Made by a program: the position numbers and the translations under genes. This document shows, piece after piece, positions 49,401 through 51,248 of a stretch of DNA of 51,248 bases; positions within the stretch are counted from its first letter, which is position 1, and each line of letters opens with the position of its first letter. Source of the stretch: a virus; the IMG/VR virus record IMGVR_UViG_3300042517_000782, positions 1-51,248 of that record, one strand, 5' to 3'. Under the pieces are notes generated by a model, which was given only the letters and a program-made list of their open reading frames with translations, did not search any database and was not told the DNA's origin.

Positions 49401-50023
49401 CATGGAGCACGTTGCTACATAGCGGCAACGTCAGCAGTTACCTCACATCTCTTAATGCCAGCAATCTTACCTCGGGAACAGTCCCTGATGCTCGGATCTC
49501 TGGTGCATACACTGGAATTACTGCAATCAATGGATCCGGGATAGGCGGAACCAGTGGAGACTGGTGGACAAAGATACCTCTCATCTCTGGTGGAGGCGTG
49601 CTGGAGATTGGGAGATACATTGATTTTCATAGTGCCGCTGCTGGAACCACAGACTTTGATGTAAGAATAGAATGTACTGGAAGTAATGCCATTACTTTTG
49701 GCACATCAACAGCGGTAACAGCAGGTACATTTACAGCATCCTCTGATATAAAACTGAAGAAAAATATCAAAACTCTTACTAATTCATTAGAAAAGGTATT
49801 AAGTCTTCGTGGTGTTGAATATGATCGTATAGATATAGAAGGTCATCATATTGGTGTAGTTGCTCAAGAAGTAGAACAAATTATTCCTGAAGTTGTTTCA
49901 GAAAGCAATGGGACCAAATCTGTTGCTTATGCAAACTTAGTTGCAGTTTTAATTGAAGCAATTAAAGAGCAACAAGAGCAAATAAATAATCTCGAACATC
50001 AATTAATTGAATTGAAAAAATGA
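46490..50023 (+). CDS. Tail fibre with collagen-like stalk, GC-rich insert and S74 chaperone (1177 aa)
   Basis: The N-terminus LKFKRSSVPGKIPNETQVPLGEI is Mtd-like and followed by VGIGTTDPTTKLTV. Residues about 121-297 are collagen-like, with GTTGTTGTTG and GIQG/GVQG triplets. Residues 300-1080 are beta-rich (e.g. NADTLDSLDSSQFLRTD, LNASNISSGTIGDAYLP). Residues 1085-1177 are an S74 chaperone (SDIKLKKNIKTLTNSLEKV, IGVVAQEVEQIIPE) with a coiled-coil end. Ser1085-Asp1086 is the probable autocleavage site. A GC-rich segment covers codons of about residues 700-1040, suggesting acquisition. It is a likely receptor-binding fibre. Confidence 0.88.
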   Translation: MADPKLKFKRSSVPGKIPNETQVPLGEIAINTYDGKVFASKNVGVGTTVFVVNPWSVGTGTDSYDTYFTNGNVGIGTTDPTTKLTVQGDVRITGGIYDSNNNIGSNGSVLTSTGAGVSWISGSSGVQGLQGIQGIQGPQGIQGRQGIQGTTGTTGTTGSQGVQGITGDQGSQGIQGTTGTTGTTGSQGVQGRQGIQGTTGSTGTTGSQGVQGTTGTGTQGIQGTTGSTGTTGSTGSTGSQGIQGTTGTGTQGIQGTTGTTGTTGTTGSQGIQGITGTQGTTGTQGIQGRQGIQGPGGLTTTNADTLDSLDSSQFLRTDAADTASGFLTLSGGANVSRPTSSWTTLYYGIVDLGAFYTSGSFRTTLVSNGYRNSSNQWTSLSAGGNTGASQIDLSPDGNIYFYGDSSKSNGSSSNPTLRMTLSPTGTLTLGSCSANTLISTVATGTAPLTVSSTTVVTNLNADLLDGLHGSSFLRSDNSNDTATGSIRTSGGVIEAGRTSGSIALSANDGYGNANVAFNHYAGVPDTTGSSGRIVCDVDSSTARFSFGLKNSTTSGAAVGLTEVMSMSESGVSIPGTLSVTGTLSGALSGNASTATTLQTTRTIWGQSFNGSGNVTGALSGATTISASSDISLGGELNFTTAGAKYVDFYTDNDAGTLSAVAFRLVNNASNSFHNGIVMQRGGAVSLYHNNSLKLATSASGTDVTGTLTAATFSGALLAASGSITTPGVASSGDTNTGLWWESADKLTVVAGGARAAYFNATEQINYGAIYITTADDVAADATTTTRDSGALYFRGKYWNGSTSANADWRIYNDMDGTGPNGVLRFTWLGTSKVAFDETGLVSATTFSGSGASLTSLNASNISSGTIGDAYLPATISSDITGNAATSTSTTTPTFVGDAVTRDDITTRIDTGFYETSTGTTAEGWPTNSGGYHHLISATHSNNSNYFALQIASRFDTQELYFRNTSGSGTQAWSTLLHSGNVSSYLTSLNASNLTSGTVPDARISGAYTGITAINGSGIGGTSGDWWTKIPLISGGGVLEIGRYIDFHSAAAGTTDFDVRIECTGSNAITFGTSTAVTAGTFTASSDIKLKKNIKTLTNSLEKVLSLRGVEYDRIDIEGHHIGVVAQEVEQIIPEVVSESNGTKSVAYANLVAVLIEAIKEQQEQINNLEHQLIELKK
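48580..49620 (+). other. GC-rich module inside the fibre gene
   Basis: This segment of the 1177-residue gene has clearly higher GC and uses C/G-ending codons (my hand count gives 36 of 60 GC for 48661-48720, against 24 of 60 at 36541-36600). Flanking codons return to the AT-rich style by about 49650. The reading frame is uninterrupted, so it is an in-frame module with a different origin. Confidence 0.8.
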
Positions 50024-50226
50024 CAGAACAACAAAATCACTTAAAAAGTATCATTGAACAGCAAAAGACTTTGATTTCAGAAATTAATGAACTGAACTCA
50101 ACTCTTGCTATAAAAAAGGAAAATTTTACTAAACTTCAAGGAATTGTAGAATATCTAACTTCACTTGGAGTTACTTTGGATGATAAAGTAGAAGAAACTC
50201 CTGAAGAGACTTTATTGGAGAATTGA
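50020..50226 (+). CDS. Coiled-coil mini-protein (68 aa) after the 1177-aa fibre
   Basis: A helical protein (HLKSIIEQQKTLISEINELNSTL, KKENFTKLQGIVEYLTSLG) with an acidic end (EETPEETLLEN). Its ATG overlaps the fibre stop by 4 nt (ATGA), so it is likely coupled. Together with the 62-residue protein at 46234 it suggests one small coiled-coil partner per fibre. Role unknown. Confidence 0.65.
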   Translation: MTEQQNHLKSIIEQQKTLISEINELNSTLAIKKENFTKLQGIVEYLTSLGVTLDDKVEETPEETLLEN

Positions 50227-50232
50227 TATTTT

Positions 50233-50862
50233 ATGGCAGTTCTTGGTGCTACTTCACTTACTGGATGTACTTCTATACCATCTTTCATTGGATCTGGATC
50301 CAAGATGGTTTTTAGAATGGCAACTACTCCTGTCAGTTGGACTAAAGATACTACTGTAAATGAAGGATCTCTTCGTGTTGTAAATGGTTCTGTTTCTCCT
50401 GGAGGAAGTATAACTTGGTCTCAATGTTTTGCCACTAGACCTTTTAGTGCAAGTGTTCAACCTAATACTGATGGATGTTCTGTTCAACCTGCAACTGTAA
50501 CAGTAACAATGACACAATCTTCAGCTACAGCAGCATCAACTGGTCTTTCTGCATTACTAGAAGCACAAATAAATCCACATACCCATCAGTGCAATACGCA
50601 CCCAGCTTCACAGGTGTCCTTGTCTCCAGGAACAACACCTTATTATGAGTCTAGGGCTAATACTGCATTTCAATCTGCAGGTCCAACACCTGCTGCAGGA
50701 GGTCAACACAGTCATACAGTAGTTAGTCAGCACACACACCCATTTCCAGCAAATTCTCCTCATACTCATGCAATTTCTGGAGCACATGACCACACAGGAA
50801 ACTCTGGAAGTGTTGATTTTAATTTAACTTATGTTGATATGATTATTGCAACTAAGGATTGA
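50233..50862 (+). CDS. Receptor-tip-like protein with five HxH motifs (209 aa)
   Basis: The N-terminus (VLGATSLTGCTSIPSFIGSG) begins a beta-rich head with SLRVVNGSVSPGGSITWSQCFATRPF, seen in phage fibre heads. Residues 116-187 hold five HxH motifs (HTH 116-118, HSH 159-161, HTH 167-169, HTH 177-179, HDH 185-187). In T4 gp37, HxH motifs in trimeric tips bind iron ions in a needle. The protein ends VDMIIATKD. A receptor-binding tip is the likely role. The next gene is a paralog. Confidence 0.78.
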   Translation: MAVLGATSLTGCTSIPSFIGSGSKMVFRMATTPVSWTKDTTVNEGSLRVVNGSVSPGGSITWSQCFATRPFSASVQPNTDGCSVQPATVTVTMTQSSATAASTGLSALLEAQINPHTHQCNTHPASQVSLSPGTTPYYESRANTAFQSAGPTPAAGGQHSHTVVSQHTHPFPANSPHTHAISGAHDHTGNSGSVDFNLTYVDMIIATKD

Positions 50863-50868
50863 TAAAAA

Positions 50869-51248
50869 ATGGCAGTATTAACAGTAGATAGTTTAACGGG
50901 TTGTAGTTCAATACCAAGTTTTCTTGGTGGATCTGGAGATACTCCATCAAATCCATCTATTATGATTTTTCATCAGTCCAACGCTCCTACACCTTGGACA
51001 AAAAATACATCAGCAGGTGTTAATAATATTGGATTAAGAGTAATTGGTGGTGCTAATGGTACTGCTTTATCCTCTGGTGGCACTTTACCATTTACTCAAA
51101 CTTTTACAAGTAGATCAGTAGGACCATTTACTACGGGATCACAAAATCTAATAGGAACTCAAATTACTCAAGCAACTGTTTCATTTTCTCCTGCTGTAAC
51201 AGCAGATATGAGTGGATTTCCTGGTGCCACTCAACCAGCAACAGTAAC
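50869..51248 (+). CDS. Second receptor-tip paralog, partial (runs off window)
   Basis: The frame opens with ATG at 50869, 6 nt after the preceding stop, and reads to the window end (126 complete codons). It begins MAVLTVDSLTGCSSIPSFLGG, matching the previous protein's opening, then PTPWTKNTSAGVNNIGLRVIGGANGTA and GGTLPFTQTFTSR. It is clearly a tandem paralog. The HxH part, if present, lies beyond the window. Confidence 0.8.
   Translation, partial: MAVLTVDSLTGCSSIPSFLGGSGDTPSNPSIMIFHQSNAPTPWTKNTSAGVNNIGLRVIGGANGTALSSGGTLPFTQTFTSRSVGPFTTGSQNLIGTQITQATVSFSPAVTADMSGFPGATQPATV

Noticed and set aside
1-51248. tRNA genes, insertion sequences, integrase or attachment sites
   Set aside because: None were visible; intergenic gaps are too short for tRNAs except those accounted for by the intron and riboswitch.

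Overview
The window is a stretch of a T4-like cyanomyovirus genome, most probably one infecting marine Synechococcus. The evidence is the 3' end of psbA (photosystem II D1), T4-type replication and transcription genes in the T4 order (gp33, gp59, gp32), a T4-type baseplate set (gp53, gp48, gp4, gp26, gp51, gp27, gp5), typical cyanophage auxiliary genes (phoH, speD, thyX, glutaredoxin) and AT-rich DNA with AATAAATA/TATAAATA late-promoter boxes. No tRNA genes, insertion sequences, integrase or CRISPR arrays were seen.

Layout. (1) 1-553: end of psbA, split by a compact group I intron and followed by a strong terminator. (2) 553-7568: two marginal micro-ORFs, a hypothetical gene, then a tightly packed glycan-modification island: an FkbM methyltransferase, a GT11 fucosyltransferase-like enzyme, an exostosin/GT25 fusion, a GH130-like propeller, and an 822-residue TPR/FkbM/FkbM/2OG-oxygenase-like fusion. 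(3) 7573-11300: small metabolic and unknown genes (glutaredoxin, speD, thyX), including a glutamine-II (downstream-peptide) riboswitch in front of a DUF4278 gene and several small ORFs of 33-54 codons. (4) 11300-14878: phoH, a PD-(D/E)XK nuclease, gp33, gp59, a DUF1825 protein and gp32. (5) 14879-18073, minus strand: gp53, gp48, an unknown gene and gp4. (6) 18105-28660: hub and spike genes. Cell-wall-active domains sit in two large hub/tape-measure-like proteins (an RlpA-like barrel and an M23 peptidase), while the gp5 homologue shows no lysozyme. (7) 28731-51248: giant adhesion and fibre genes with beta-helix segments, a 19-copy 15-residue repeat, collagen-like Gly-X-Gln and Gly-Thr-Thr segments, an S74 chaperone tail, an embedded GC-rich module, and two tandem receptor-tip-like genes with HxH motifs, the second running off the window.

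How it fits together. psbA would support photosynthesis during infection. The small middle region adjusts nucleotide, polyamine and redox metabolism and senses glutamine. phoH to gp32 serve replication and late transcription, and late boxes precede most fibre genes. The glycan island may decorate the host surface or the phage's own fibres. Because the window carries both a GT25/2OG-like enzyme set and long collagen-like fibres, fibre glycosylation is a testable idea, but it is inference. The most interesting non-coding signals are the psbA intron, the riboswitch with a Shine-Dalgarno-covering hairpin, a hairpin in the gp32 leader, a palindromic divergent late promoter, a 19-nt leader shared by two fibre genes, and a 16-bp perfect inverted repeat at the start of a hub gene.
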